Of a stretch of DNA of 64,000 nt, positions 23,106-35,200 are shown one piece after another. How positions within the stretch are numbered: the stretch's first letter is position 1; every line of letters starts with the position of its first letter. The translations under genes and the position numbers were made by a program. Origin of the DNA: Gonapodya sp. JEL0774 (Eukaryota; Monoblepharomycota; Monoblepharidomycetes; Monoblepharidales; Gonapodyaceae). The notes under the pieces are model-generated. The model worked only from the letters and a program-made list of their open reading frames with translations. It searched no databases and was not told the DNA's origin. The DNA lies in assembly GCA_027604505.1 (NCBI GenBank), contig JADIIX010000069.1:1-64000 (forward strand), written 5' to 3'.

Positions 23106-26100
23106 TCAATCCCTGACAACCGCAACGCACTCCACGACAGCTACACACTCCTTGGCAAACTCCCCCAGAACCACCACATTCCTCCAGAACTCTCTGAGCC
23201 TCGCCTTGTCTGTCAGTTCGTCACCAGCCGCCAGAGCACCATCTCTGTAACCCGCGCCACTTGCGGCCTCTCGCTCCATACCCATGCGAGCCTTTGCCGC
23301 GAATTCCCCGAAACGACTCGCTGCACCACGCTTCTCAAGCTCGAGTCTGCGGTCATCCACAGCACGGAGGTTATCCCGGAGACAGGTATATACCGACTCC
23401 GCTGCCGGATTGACCACATCGGCCGAGAACAGGCGGACAAAGACGTCGTTGCGGTCAAGTGCAGTTGCGAAAGTTGCGATGAGACCACTGAGGGCGAGGT
23501 TGAATTCCGAGGTGTTGTTAAAGAAGTCGGAAAGGCGGGTCAGGAGATAGGTTAACAGATCGTCCGAGAGGGCGGGAGAAGAGGAATCACCGAGTGGGTG
23601 AGGTTGCGAAGCAGGCGTGACAGGTGGCGCAACTTGAGCGTTCGCGTCAGAAACCGTCGGATCTGCTCTCGAGCCACTTTCAACCCTGTCACCATTTTCC
23701 CGACCATCCTCTCCGTCCACTACACTTTCAGGGTCTGTTTCAGAATCATCAAACCGAGCATGCCTACCACTGGTCGTCGCGGTCTCTGCATCTTCGAGAT
23801 ACGCCGCCAACCACCTACTACTATCCGACCTTCCAATCCCGTGTGAGGACTCCGCACCTTGACCTCCTACCGAAGCCTCCACCCCGATAGTGTCGCCGTC
23901 TCCAAACCACTCCACCGCCGCCACCAACCCCACATACCTCCCGAGCGCCTCTCTCCCGTCCACGTCTCCTTCGATCCACTTCCACCCTTCAAACAGCTTG
24001 CCGCCACCTCCCGCCAGCACAATTGCCGAAAGAAGCCTCATCCCCGCCACTGCCGAGGGCTCCTTCCTTTCCAACTCTGCCCTTCCCGGTCGCGCTGACG
24101 GGTCTGGACCGATGATAGTGCGCAAAATGGCGTCACGAGCTGGAGGGGCGGTGAGCAGGGCGAGAAGGGCGGGGCGCACGGGGTCGAGCGGGGGAGGTGC
24201 CGGTGCGAGTCCAGGTGCGGATGAGGGTGCCGAGGGTGCCGGTAAATGGGGTGTGAGAGGCGGTTCGATGAGTCGAGAAAGTGCGGCGAGGACTTCGGGA
24301 GGGGGTGGCTGGAACGTGACCGATGGGAGGAGAACCTGGTTGAGGAAGAGCGATTCGTACGATGCGAGGAGGTCTGCACGGAGCGCTGGCGACGGAGTAG
24401 ATCCGATGACGAGCGACAGGTGGTCCAGCAAGGCCAAGAACGCCTCGAGGGGGTCCGGCAGGTCCGGCGGAGGAATGGGAAGCGAGGCCGCGGACGACCC
24501 CGCAGACGCAACACCGGTGCCCAGCAACGTCCCACCGGCCCGTTGCGCCGCCCCAGACCCCGCCGCCGCGGCCTCCCTGGCCTGTCGCGCCTCCATGACC
24601 GCGACACTCGCCCGGACCTCTCTCCGCCACGCCTCACGTTTCACCTCGCGCTCTCCAAACCCCTCTGCCCAGGAGGCGGCCATGGCAGCGCCGAGGAGCT
24701 CGGCCAGGCCGAGTTTGACGAGGTGGTTGTGGAGCGGGGAGGACGGGGTGGCGAGCGGGGAGAGGTAGAGGAGCGCTTGTCTGGCAAAGTCGCCTGCGCG
24801 GGATGGCTTGTGGAGGAGGGCGAGGATGAGGGTGAGCAGTGGGGCGGGGGAAGGTGGGCACGAGAGCGGAGAGGGTGCGGGGAGAAGGGAGGAGTGAGAC
24901 GGCGCCCGGGAGGGCGTGGTATCCCGCGGGGTTGGGGTTGCTTTCCCAGTCTGCTGCTGTTCGTTGGCCGCCGACACAGACGCCAAGGACGAGGACGAGG
25001 ATGACGTGGGTAGAGAGGATTGTCCCTTGCGGGATATTGAGGGCCGGGAAGGGTCCGCGGAAACGGAGAGACCTGTTTTCGGGTCCGTTGCAATGACCGA
25101 GACGACCGAGAGTTTGCGGTGGCGGTGGTTGGCAGGCCGGGATGGGGTGGCGGGAGGGGTGATGGGAGGGGTTGTGGGGGATGTGGTGGGCGGTGTGGAA
25201 GGGGGTGTGGTGGAGGATGGATCTTTGGGCTTGAGGAGGAGGAAGTGGATGGAGGAGGGGCGAAGATGAGCGGGGGTGCGGACAAAGAAGGAATGAGAGG
25301 CTCTTGGTGTGGTATGGGCACGTCCCCGCTCGCTGGGTCTCAGGCACGCGTTATCGGACACCTCCGGATTTCGTCGGAGCTATGCCTCGAATTCTCGAGC
25401 ACCCTGTCCAGTCCATTCACTGCGTGATTTGTGAGGTGAGACGGTTGGCCAAACTCGGAGCACAACGCCCCCTAAACCCTGGGCTCTGCTTGGTACAGTG
25501 TGGCCACTGTACTTTGGGCAATTCTTTCCAAGCAGACAACACGTCGTCGCTCACGGTGGTGAGAGGGTTTGTAATGCAGTTTGCGGTGGTTTCGTTCACA
25601 ACTCCGACGACCCCATACCACCACCAGCACCAAGACCACACAAACACAAACGTGCAGAGAATAAGACCCACCGCATCCCTGTCGAAAAACACGGCCAGCA
25701 GCTGGGGATACTCCCGTATGCACCTGGCCAGGTTGAACGCCATTTCCGCGGCTTGTTCTTCGTGGACAACGACCGCGGTGGACGACGGGCCGATTTGGGC
25801 ACGAGACGGTGCAGGCCTTCCAGCCCCACCAGTAGCACTGATAGCGCCGTGTTGACCGTTGGGGACGGCGTTGGATGTGTTTGCGAGCACGAGTGCGCTC
25901 CCCCTGACGTTTTTCTCGATACGTTCAGCGAACAAGTCGAGGAGCTGGGATATGGGAGCGTGGAGTGCGCGTTGGGTGAGAATGCGGGGGGGTAAGGCGC
26001 CGAGGAGGTCTGAGAAGAGGCGGGCGGATTCGCGGAGGGCGCCTGTGGGGTTGTCTTGGGCGGAGAGGAGGACGAGGCGGGCAAAGAGGCCGTGGTCGAT

Positions 26101-26720
26101 GGCGAATTCCTGTTGTGAAATGAGTCGAGGTGATTTGTCGTGTTTTTGCGGGTGGTCGCGGTGGTCGTGGGGAGTGTGAAAGGAATCCAGGTGAACACGA
26201 CAACTGGAAGGTACAACCGAAGTTCTCAGAACTCAAAAGCCCGTCCGATTGCGCCCGGTCCGATCTCTCAGAGTCTATCCGAGCCCGCGCAAATTTTCAT
26301 TTCATTTTTAATGCTCTTTGGAGAAAGGAAACGTACCAGACAAGGGCCGGTAATCTCGGTGTCGGGCGCGGTACGGGCTTCCCACGTCAGTATGCGGAGT
26401 ATTTCATCGATGCACTGCGGAATATCAGTGCGTTCCACGGTGGTGCCTGCGTCGTACCCGGAAACGGTGCGTCTGCGCTGAGGTGCGGCCAGTCCGCTCT
26501 TTCTGGGATCGTCGTCCCCCCCCGCTCCTGCACCTGCACCTGCCGCCGCCCTCCCACCGGCCCCGCGAGTCGGATCAAGCGCGGAGATGAGGATGGCCCA
26601 TGCACGTTGGAATCTGGAGAGTGATTTGGCGAGCGCGGCTGGGGAATTCGCCGGAACCAGCGATCGCTGGGACGACGCGGGGGAGTTGAGTCGCTGCCGC
26701 AGCCGCTCGAAAATATCCAT
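23106..26720 (-). CDS. FHIP/RAI16-like protein (FTS-Hook-FHIP complex subunit)
   Basis: The start ATG at 26720 gives MDIFERLRQRLNSPAS, then 'WAILISALDPT' and 'IPQCIDEILRILTWEART'. The next exon holds 'DHGLFARLVLLSAQDNPTGA' followed by 'RIEKNVRG' and 'AFNLARCIREYPQLLAVFFD', the helical-repeat pattern of the retinoic-acid-induced-16-like (FHIP) family. Later come 'GDFARQALLYLSPLA', 'ALLDHLSLVIGSTPSPALRA', 'SYESLFLNQVLLPSVTF' and a helical end near 'YLLTRLSDFFNNTSEFNLAL' and 'RDNLRAVDDRRLELEKR'. In animals and Aspergillus these proteins link Hook adaptors and FTS to early endosomes so that dynein can move them. This copy carries long Pro/Ser/Ala-rich inserts (about 24500-25250) that are probably disordered. 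Coding sequence ends at 23106. The large central exon has high GC. Confidence 0.77.
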
Positions 26721-27178
26721 TTTCTTTTTCTTGCAAGATGCGCAGCAGCTGCGAATCAAGCGGGGTCGCCGGCGGGGGTCAAAGGAGTCCAGCTGGTGTC
26801 ATTGCAGTTGCCACAATGTCCATTGTGAGGTGAGCTTGGTTCTTCTTGTATGCTCATCCCCTTTCCCCCCCCCCCCCACCAACACTCAATATTTGAACTC
26901 TTTGTCCATCTAAATTTTCTCCACTTGGTCAAGCACACGGGATCAGCAATATACGTAAAGCTGCGCGGATGAACTTCCGCGGCAGCCAGATAAACAAGGG
27001 GTGGTGTGAGGAAGAGGCCAGGCAACTGGAGAGATGTATTTTATCACACAATTAGAGCTGAATTGGGCAGGCAATACGGGTTGGCTCAAAGAACTGGATT
27101 TGTTCAAAAATCATAAATTACATCAGTTTCACCTCTCTCATCTGAATACCCACGAAAATTCATGTATATTTTTCAGTT
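26721..27178. other. Intergenic spacer with a poly-C run
   Basis: This gap lies between the FHIP start and the end of the GyrI-like gene, both on the minus strand. It holds an 11-12 base C homopolymer at about 26866-26878 and otherwise only short frames. It should contain the FHIP promoter. Confidence 0.5.
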
Positions 27179-27736
27179 TCACACTGCCGAAGCGGCTTCA
27201 ACGGGTTCTAGCAGATAATATATGTCGGTTCTCTGCTGGGTGATGTCTTTGTTGTCTTCCCCATACACCTCCCACGACCATCCTGCTGACTTCCTCTTGT
27301 TATCCTCCATCCACTTGTGAATCTGCAGATGAGTTGGGTGCAGTTTATCGAAGGCTCCAAAGTGTGTCCACTTCACGGCCTCGCCCGACGGAATGCTGAC
27401 ACAGTGTACCCCGCCCGAGCCCTCCTCTTCCTTGAACTCCGTTTTCACTTCCACACCAAACTCTATATCCATCGCTGAGGGCATTGTCTTGGGGTGCTTG
27501 TAGAGGAAGACTTCGCGGCCGTCCTTGCGCAGGTTCGGATGGTCGGACAAAAATTTACGTACAGATTTGATAGCAGGGGGGAAGGTCTTGGCGATTTCTG
27601 GCTGCGTGACGCAAGCATGGACGGCGGCGATGGGAGAGGAGACAACCTGGACGATTTCTGGGGAAGACTGGGTGGAACGACAAAAGGGAGATGAGTCGTG
27701 GGATCAACGGCAGAAAGCGTTGGTGTATCTCACCAT
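27179..27736 (-). CDS. GyrI-like small-molecule-binding domain protein
   Basis: A two-exon gene of about 164 residues. Its start codon is the last codon of exon 1 (27734-27736). The intron 27668-27733 runs from GTGAGA to CCCAG, and exon 2 continues directly as SSPEIVQVVSSPIAAVHACV. Later motifs 'VKWTHFGAFDKLHPTHLQIH', 'WSWEVYGEDNKD' and 'QRTDIYYLLEP' follow the GyrI-like / bacterial effector-binding fold: a 'G.Y..L...' helix-turn, a W-E-x-Y strand and a final T-x-(I/L)-Y strand. The family binds hydrophobic small molecules and in some members hydrolyses or sequesters them. There is no DNA-binding domain here, so a stand-alone binder is likely. It is read divergently from the GAF-PDE. Confidence 0.75.
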
Positions 27737-28858
27737 AGCTGCTAGTGATGACTTGATTGTTTTGAGTCTGAACTTGGTCTTATTATATGATGAACTTCTC
27801 GGAACAGTCCCGATTGTTCCGGTATCGGCAGTCTTCGCATTGGTGTGTGTGTGGTGTGTGGCCTCCAGCCCTCAGCATGTTCATACTCTCTGTCCCAACG
27901 ACATGAAACGCACAGTCCGGAACCTGGCAGGAGGACGAACAACGACGCTGTTGAAATACAAAGCGAAGGAGCTTACGAGAGTCGGTAAAATAAAGAACAA
28001 GTCTGTCGTATACGGATTTTAGTCCGAAGAGCCGGCGGTCATAAACCACTCCAGGCGGTTCACCATGTAGGCACCACGACACGTTGGATCCCCACCGCCA
28101 CGCATACTAAAAGACGTGGATTGGTAAACACACGTAGTTCGTGTGCTCGATGGTGGCACTCGAAAAGCTGCTCGTTTCATCTCGGACATTGCTCAAGTAT
28201 ACTATATGTACTAGTGTGGCTACATGAAGGTTCCCTCCATCTGTCAACATGAACATCTATTTGAACTTAAGCCGTCAAGCCACCACGTGTCCTTGTCAGT
28301 CCAATAAAATACTTGTCGCTCTTGATTGACCCGTGACCTGCCTTGTTTTGGGTAGCTTTGGCCGACCGCTGTCCAGTCAAGAATGGCTTGTGGCGTCTGA
28401 GCCGTCATTACTGGCCATCAAAGAGTCTGAAGGCAAAAACCACCGTCGATAAAATTTATTAGCGGTCTGAATTTAGTGGTGTCTGAAATGGAATGCATAT
28501 TTTTGCCAGCGTCAGGGCGTCACAGGCCATCACGGCAGGTGCTGGCTCGCACGATCAGGAGCACTGCAGTGGTCCCCGCCCACTTTCGCAAAGCGCTCAT
28601 CAAGAACCCGTACAAAGGCAGGCCGGGAATAAATTCCACACCAAACCCAATCGGGGAGACGAATCGCCATTTTGGACAGAGCAGAACGCGGAATTTTGCG
28701 ATTTGCTGGACGGGAACGTGGAGTCTCAAACTCATCTCGGTCCCAAAACTCCCCCTTGGGCATCGGAGCCCCCACAAATCGCATCGACCCCCCGCTCGAT
28801 CGACCCCCAGCTTTGAACCAAACTCGTCCTACACTCTTCACCTCCGTCGCCGTCCGCC
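27737..28858. other. Divergent intergenic region
   Basis: About 1.1 kb between the GyrI-like gene (-) and the GAF-PDE (+), so it carries both promoters. Frames of up to about 169 codons on either strand have no domain-like content and overlap each other, which fits chance. No repeat or RNA was recognised. Confidence 0.5.
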
Positions 28859-31811
28859 ATGTCCAACTCCAGCCCCGCCATCCGCACTGCTCGTACGAGC
28901 GGGGTGAACATCGAGCAGCTGTCGCAGCTCCACAGACGCTCCATCTTGCTGCTCCAGATCGCCCGCTCGCTCTTTGAGTTTGGCCCAGAGGAGGATAAAG
29001 TCGATGCCCTGGCCCGTAAAGTGATTCGTCACGCAACACACTTCTTGTCCTGTGACAGGGGCAGTCTCTTCATTCTCGATAAGGAGACGAACATTCTCAA
29101 GAGCGCTGTATGTCTCTGCTCTTTGTGACCTGGACCATGTGCTCTTCTTGGTCTCACCTGCGAACGTATCTTTCCCTCGTTCCATCCACAACCTCAACCT
29201 GCCCCTGTGATTTTGTGCTACTCTGTCAGGTCTTTGATACCGCACCCACCACCCCACAAGAAGGCAAATTCAAGGATCACAAGTTTTCTGTACCTGTCGG
29301 AGTCGGAATTGTGGGACATGTGGCTGCTACGGGGAAGGTGAGTGGTGTGAGAGCTTTGGGAATGGGATGGAGCAACACTGGATGTGGGAAAAAGTTCACC
29401 AAATGAAGGACACCCGACGCGTCCATCCGAATTGTATCAAAAGACTGTCGTCTTGAATGTACACTGCCGAATGCGCCCACCGATGCGTGCAGGCACGAGG
29501 GACGTCGAGATCGAGGGTTGAGGTTCCTTCCGCACTTCAAGCTCCATTTAAACCACACCCGTCAGAGACTAAATCGCTGCAACAAATGGAACGGGTCATG
29601 CTGGCAACGAATCCGTGGTGATTCTTTCGCGAACAATGCGATTTTTGGTATTCCGCAGCGAGTTTGCACAAAGACAGCGTGATTCCCGAGACTGACGAGA
29701 AGGAAGCCGATACATTAGCTTCAACTTTGCTGACACCATGACTTTTGTTGCTTGCTGTTTTGCCTTCTCACTACCCACCTCACCCCTCACACCCTACCCC
29801 CCGCCTGGCCTATTTCAAGCCCCTCAACATTCCCAACGCCTACGCCGACCCACACTTCAACTCCCAAATCGACAAAGCCACGGGCTACACCACCCATTCC
29901 ATCCTCTGCGTTCCCATCCTCAACGGCACCACGGTCCTCGGCGTGCTCAACTTACTCAACAAGTTTGAGGCCAAAGGACAGGGTCTGGCCGAACATCTGA
30001 GCTCCGCGTCTCCGTACCCTTCGAGTCAGGCGAGGGGATCAAGTGCAGCGGGGAACACTATTGTCGTGCGACCCTCGTCACCAGACGGGAGCAGGTACTG
30101 GGTACCCTTCACAGACGCGGATCTGGACCACGCAGAAGCATTTGCGGTGTATTGCGGTCTAGCACTCGACAAAGCGTTGCTCATTGACCGGGTCATCAAG
30201 TCGGAAAAGCGGCTTTCGATTGTGCTCGACATCATGTCGTACCACGCCACCGCCACCGACTCGGACGTGGATTCCTTCTACGACGGGTCTCTGCCGCCCC
30301 TCGGACCCGTAAGTCAGATCAGTATTGAAGATGGCCTGGTGAGGATCAAGAACGAGTTTGGGTTCCACTGGGCGTGGGAGGGACCCGAGCTCGGCCACGA
30401 GCTCCTGGAAATCGGATTCGACCCGCACGCGTTCAGTGATACGCAGCTTGTGGGGGCGAATCTGAGGATGATGAAAGATATGGGTTTTGTGGAGATGTTT
30501 GATGTGGACGTCAAGGCGCTCGTGAAGTTTCTGCTGAGCTTGGCAAAGAACTATCGCAAACCCAAGTGAGTTTACGTTCTCTCATCACCTCCTTGGCTAC
30601 CATCTCGTCTATTTGTATCTTCTCTCGCCCGTTTCTCAAAAACTTGATCTTTCAACCGTCGTTCGCACTCTGTTCCGTCCTCCCTTGAATACCAAAACTT
30701 CGCAGAGACGTTCCATACCACAACTTCCGCCATGCCACCGCTGTAGCCCATGGCATCTTTCTGCTCACCCGACGGTTCAACCTGCGCGCTTACTTGACGG
30801 ATATTGAAATCTTGGCCATGTTTTTGGCGTGTATGTGGTGAGTTGGAGTCGTGGCCACGTTGCGACGTAGGGGGGTTCTTTGCAGCCGTGTTGTCACCTA
30901 TTCCTCAATTTCCCCATCCGTTCGCTCGCATCTACAACCCCCGCTTATTTCATCTCCCCCTTCCCCGAACCTCCCATGCACACGCACACACAACATTCCC
31001 AGCCACGACGTTGACCACCGTGGCACAAACAACCAGTTCCAACGGCAAGCTAAAACCATTTTTGGTCAGTTCTACCACAATAGTCCAATGGAGGAGCATC
31101 ACGCAAATCACGCGCTCACGATACTGGCGGCGCAGGAACATCGGTTTTTGGGATCGATGGCGGCGGAGGATGTGAGTCAGAGTGCCAAAGGCTTCGTATA
31201 GCTGACGAAGGAAAATAAGACTCGCTCATTCTGACAATCAACTTCCTCATCTTTATTGCTATAAACCTTTCAAGTACGAACAACTCCTAACGATCATGAA
31301 GCGGACCATCATCCAAACCGATCTGGCCATCTATTTCAAGAACCGCACCATCCTCGAAGCTCTTCTCAAGGAGGGATCGCTCAACATCGACACGGACGAG
31401 ACCCACCGCGACCTCTTCCGGGGTGTCATCATGACATCCGTAGATCTGACGGCCATGTATAAACCGTTTGGCGCGGCTGTACACATTGCCGACTTCGTCT
31501 ATGCAGAATTCTTCATGCAGGGCGATCAAGAAAGGAAGATGGGATTGCCCATATCGGCGAACGTGGTGGACAGGAACAATGAAAAGGAAATTCCAAAGAT
31601 GCAAAAAGGCTTCTTTGAGTTTATCGTAGAACCTGCGTACGTGATGCTTTCGCAATGTATTACTGAGGCCAAAGTTCTCCTCGACGCGGTCAGGGAGAAC
31701 AAGAGGAGGTGGACAGAATGGAACGACAGGGGCATCGTCTACAAGATTGGGGGAATGGACGACCAGCTTCGAGCGGAGGGCTTGATCCCGGCTGTCTCGA
31801 CGGGGCACTGA
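28859..31811 (+). CDS. GAF-domain 3',5'-cyclic nucleotide phosphodiesterase (class I)
   Basis: A class I cyclic nucleotide phosphodiesterase with an N-terminal GAF domain. Exon 1 opens with MSNSSPAIRTARTSG, then 'ATHFLSCDRGSLFILDKET'. The GAF domain continues in 'FSVPVGVGIVGHVAATGK' and 'GYTTHSILCVPILNGTTVLG' with 'VLNLLNKF'. The linker and catalytic domain follow. The first HD helix shows 'VPYHNFRHATAVAHGIFLL', then 'LTDIEILAMFLACMW', and after introns 'HDVDHRGTNNQF' with 'HNSPMEEHHANHALTIL'. The last exon (from about 31274) has 'TDLAIYFKNRTILEALL', 'GVIMTSVDLTAMYKPF' and 'EIPKMQKGFFEFIVEPAY', the last holding the invariant glutamine. All metal-binding His/Asp residues are present, so it should be active. 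Only one GAF is evident, whereas animal PDE2/5/6/10/11 have two. cAMP or cGMP preference cannot be read. Stop at 31811. Confidence 0.88.
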
Positions 31812-31818
31812 AGAGGGA

Positions 31819-31997
31819 GAAGTGGGACAACGTTGCTAGGTCGTGTTTTGAATGTAAAATATTCGTACCGCAGTTGTATAAATTAGATCATGTTCAAATT
31901 TTACAGGTAGAAGTCGGACAACGTTGCTAGGTCGTGTTTTGAATGTAAGATATTCGTACCGCAGTTGTATAAATGAGATCATGTTCAAATTCTACAG
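31819..31997. repeat. 91-bp tandem duplication
   Basis: Two copies (31819-31906 and 31910-31997) with a 91-base period lie directly after the phosphodiesterase stop codon. They differ at only a few positions (e.g. AAAATATT versus AAGATATT, AAATTAG versus AAATGAG). Each copy has an AT-rich 'TTGTATAAAT' stretch, so both may fall in the 3' untranslated or polyadenylation region. Confidence 0.9.
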
Positions 31998-32200
31998 CGG
32001 AGGCGAGAAACAAATCCGTTGGCAATGCACAAGCTTGCATGGTGGCGTCGGTAGTGAAAGCTATATGCATGTACTAACTCGTAACACGGATTCGATGATA
32101 AAACAATTTCGAGCTGGAACAAACAAAACAAACCTGCATCGTATTCGAGCGATTACAAAAGATAATGTTATATGTGGTCGCCGCACTGTTCATGCAAAAG

Positions 32201-35200
32201 TTACCCCAACGTTTCTGTTGAAACTTTTCCTGTTCCCACGCTTCCTGTACCTGTAGTCGCAACAGGTCTTTTTGCCCTCCACTGCTCAAATTGATCCACG
32301 ATCAAGGTTACGGATTTATGCCCGTCTTGGGATTCACTCGCATTGGGGCCGAGTGGGTCCCCTGTCTTGCCCGTTAGCCACTTGCTCTTATCAATTATGT
32401 TGGTACCGAGATCAAGTTGTCCAGGAAGAAGGGACGTAGGTCGAGAAGATACGGGCCGAAGCTTAACGGCCGCAATTGATGTGGCGAGAACAGTGGATGG
32501 CGGTCGGGAATTCGGGGATTGTTTTGGAGGTCTTGCGGCATCTACAGGGGCGACTGAGGGTGTTGCTTGCTTTACGGGGGCCGGCTGTTCAACTGTCGCT
32601 GTCGGCCGATTTGCGGTGGTGGCAAAGGGGGTTTGCCGTCCGGGGAAACTGCGATTGATCGCTGGTGCGATATTGGCTTGGAGCGCAGCAATTTTAGAGC
32701 CGACTGCAGGCCTAGGAGGTGGTTGCTTAGAAGGTTTGGCTGCATTTCCTTCGCTGGCTTGCCTTCCACCACTTTCCGCCTGACTTCCCTCAACCTCAAT
32801 GATACTCGATCGTACAGAACCTGGCTTGGGAGAGACTCTTTGCGCGAAACCTTGAGAATCTCTGTTGCTCGAAACTTGAGACGACGGTGACGCTGAGTGT
32901 CCAACCGGAGATCCCGCCGACGAACGTTTGGATGGGGACTCCATTGAAGGAACGCCCACTGTGAAAGGTGTGGTGGAAATGGCGACGTCGAGTGTGGGCG
33001 CCGTACCTCCTTCATTCCCTTCTAGTTCGTTCACTTCCTCCACTTGTGCCAGTTCTTGCGAGAAAGCTTCCTCGATTATGCATTGCTCCCCTTGATGAGG
33101 AGGAAGTTCTGAACCTCCATCCACAAGCTGAACGTGAGTTACAGCAACTGATCGCAACGTGTCCGCAACAATAGCGTCCTCGAACTCTTCGTTGGCTGCA
33201 GAGACAGGTGTGGGAGCGTCGTCGCCGGTCACTAGCGACAGGAACATTGCCGAGCCCGCAGATCTCAAAACGCCCACACCCCGGGGAACCGGCATGACGC
33301 TTAAATTGTCGGTGTGTATATCTTCATTTGATGAGATGCTTTCGATGGATTCTGTGACTGCTGCAGATTGACGGCGACCTCCTGCTATGTTACGGCTTTC
33401 GATTCCCTCAAGCGCCTCAATTCTGGCGTTATTGATGCCTTTCATCCAGCGATGTCGTTCCGCTTTCGACGGGGTACTGAAGTACATGGTCTTTTCTTCG
33501 TTGTTTCTGAGGGTTCGGAGCTCGAAAACGAAAGATCCTAGCAAACCAAGAATTGCATTAAAGAGGTTACCCACAAATGCACCACTAGCGCGTAAAGCCA
33601 CATTACCATCGTCTGCAGTGGCGACCACCTCCGTTGCCAGCACATCCTTGATGGGGTACACTGCTTTCACTTTCGCCTTTCCGTGTCCCCCAACCAACCA
33701 CCCTTGCGAAGGAACTGCGATGATCACACAATCAGAGAAAACCACAACATACCGAGCGTTTCCCTTTCGGGAGACTATGCCAGTCGGTGACGTGTCCGGG
33801 TTGTAATGGAGCTTGGAGAGGGTGGCATCGAGCAGATGCCGGCGAGAGACTTCGTAAGCCAGTTTTTGCTTCTAAGAAGACTGTAACTTATAGCGACTGC
33901 GAGCAGCCATGTTTTTGAGAGGGCCGCAAGTACACACCTCTGTGTATTCCAACTGACCCAGTATTTTGAGGGTCTTGATGCTGTTCTCCACGATGTGCCT
34001 CCGCTCATTCACCACATCAACCACCCGCATGATGGCATCCAAGGCTCCTTTCACACCAGCATAGTCAGGATGTGATTCAGCAGTGTGCTTCAGCAATTCC
34101 TGTTTGGGACGGAGAACCGTGTTCGGAATAATGGGAGGCGCGATGCTGAGCGGCACGTACCTTGAGTAGGAGAGGGTACTTGCATATTCGCTGCACTGGC
34201 TTCAACAAGAACGCACCGATGGTGAGATTCCTCGTTTCTTGTCGGAACGAGCAGTATTCGATAAAGAACTTGAGTTCGGTGTTTGAACTCTCGCCGTTCA
34301 AATATGCCATAGCTTCAGGTTGGTTTCCACAACTAGTTCATTACAATCACAAGGACCGTGTCAAAGCGAAGCCTGAAAGCTGCCCGAGAGCTGAATCCAA
34401 ACGATTCCTCACTAGACAGTGTACATCTTGAGATACGACGCCAGCTCCAAGAAAACGTCACCAACTTCCTTGACGATCCCTCCACTGCGAATTCTCCGGT
34501 CTTCAAGCCGAGCGAGGAGCTCCACGTTCACTGGAAGGATCTGTTCGATGTTGGAAAAGACGATCGCTATGCCTTTCGGGGGAAGGATTTTCTTTTCGCG
34601 CATAACTTTCAGATAAAGCTATGTTTCCAGTGGTTAACATCCCCGGGCATTATGAGATTTTCGAAGTGCTCGTCTAATTGCACTGAGGAGGTCCCCCAAC
34701 TCACATCGATGATTATCTTCAGATCTCGAACATACTCCTTCTCCGTGACCAGAGTCTCATAGATAATCTCTTGTCGTTTAAGCTCCTGAGCATCATAAAC
34801 TGACGTGTCGAGTACCACCTTGCCCACATCGTCCACTTTCCCCTTGGTTCGAATATCCACCCCGAGTTTCTGCATCGCTTCCGCCTCCGTCGGCGAAACA
34901 ACGAACCATTTATCCACGGCCATGATCCCACCGATGGCCTTTTTGGCATCCGAAATCGGGGCAACTGGGGACGACGCAGTCTCCGGACTTTCGTTCGCAA
35001 GGGTCGCTGCAATCTGTTCAAACCACAGATCCGAGTAGTTATAAATGACGCTGCCCTCGGGCCGAAGGGTTCCAGAACGAGACGGTCCACGGGCGTGAGC
35101 AGAGGACACCATACGGGATCCGTGTCCCTCGCCTGCGGCAGAAGGCTCAGAGGTATGTGTGGGTTCGCTGAACGATGCGTTAACCATGTCCGCGGGCAAT

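Noticed and set aside
23890-25269. Several plus-strand frames of up to 292 codons
   Set aside because: They are antisense to the GC-rich FHIP exon, which has clear family motifs; the plus frames have none.
26866-26878. Poly-C run as a phase-variation tract
   Set aside because: It lies in an intergenic spacer of a eukaryotic gene region, so no coding switch is possible.
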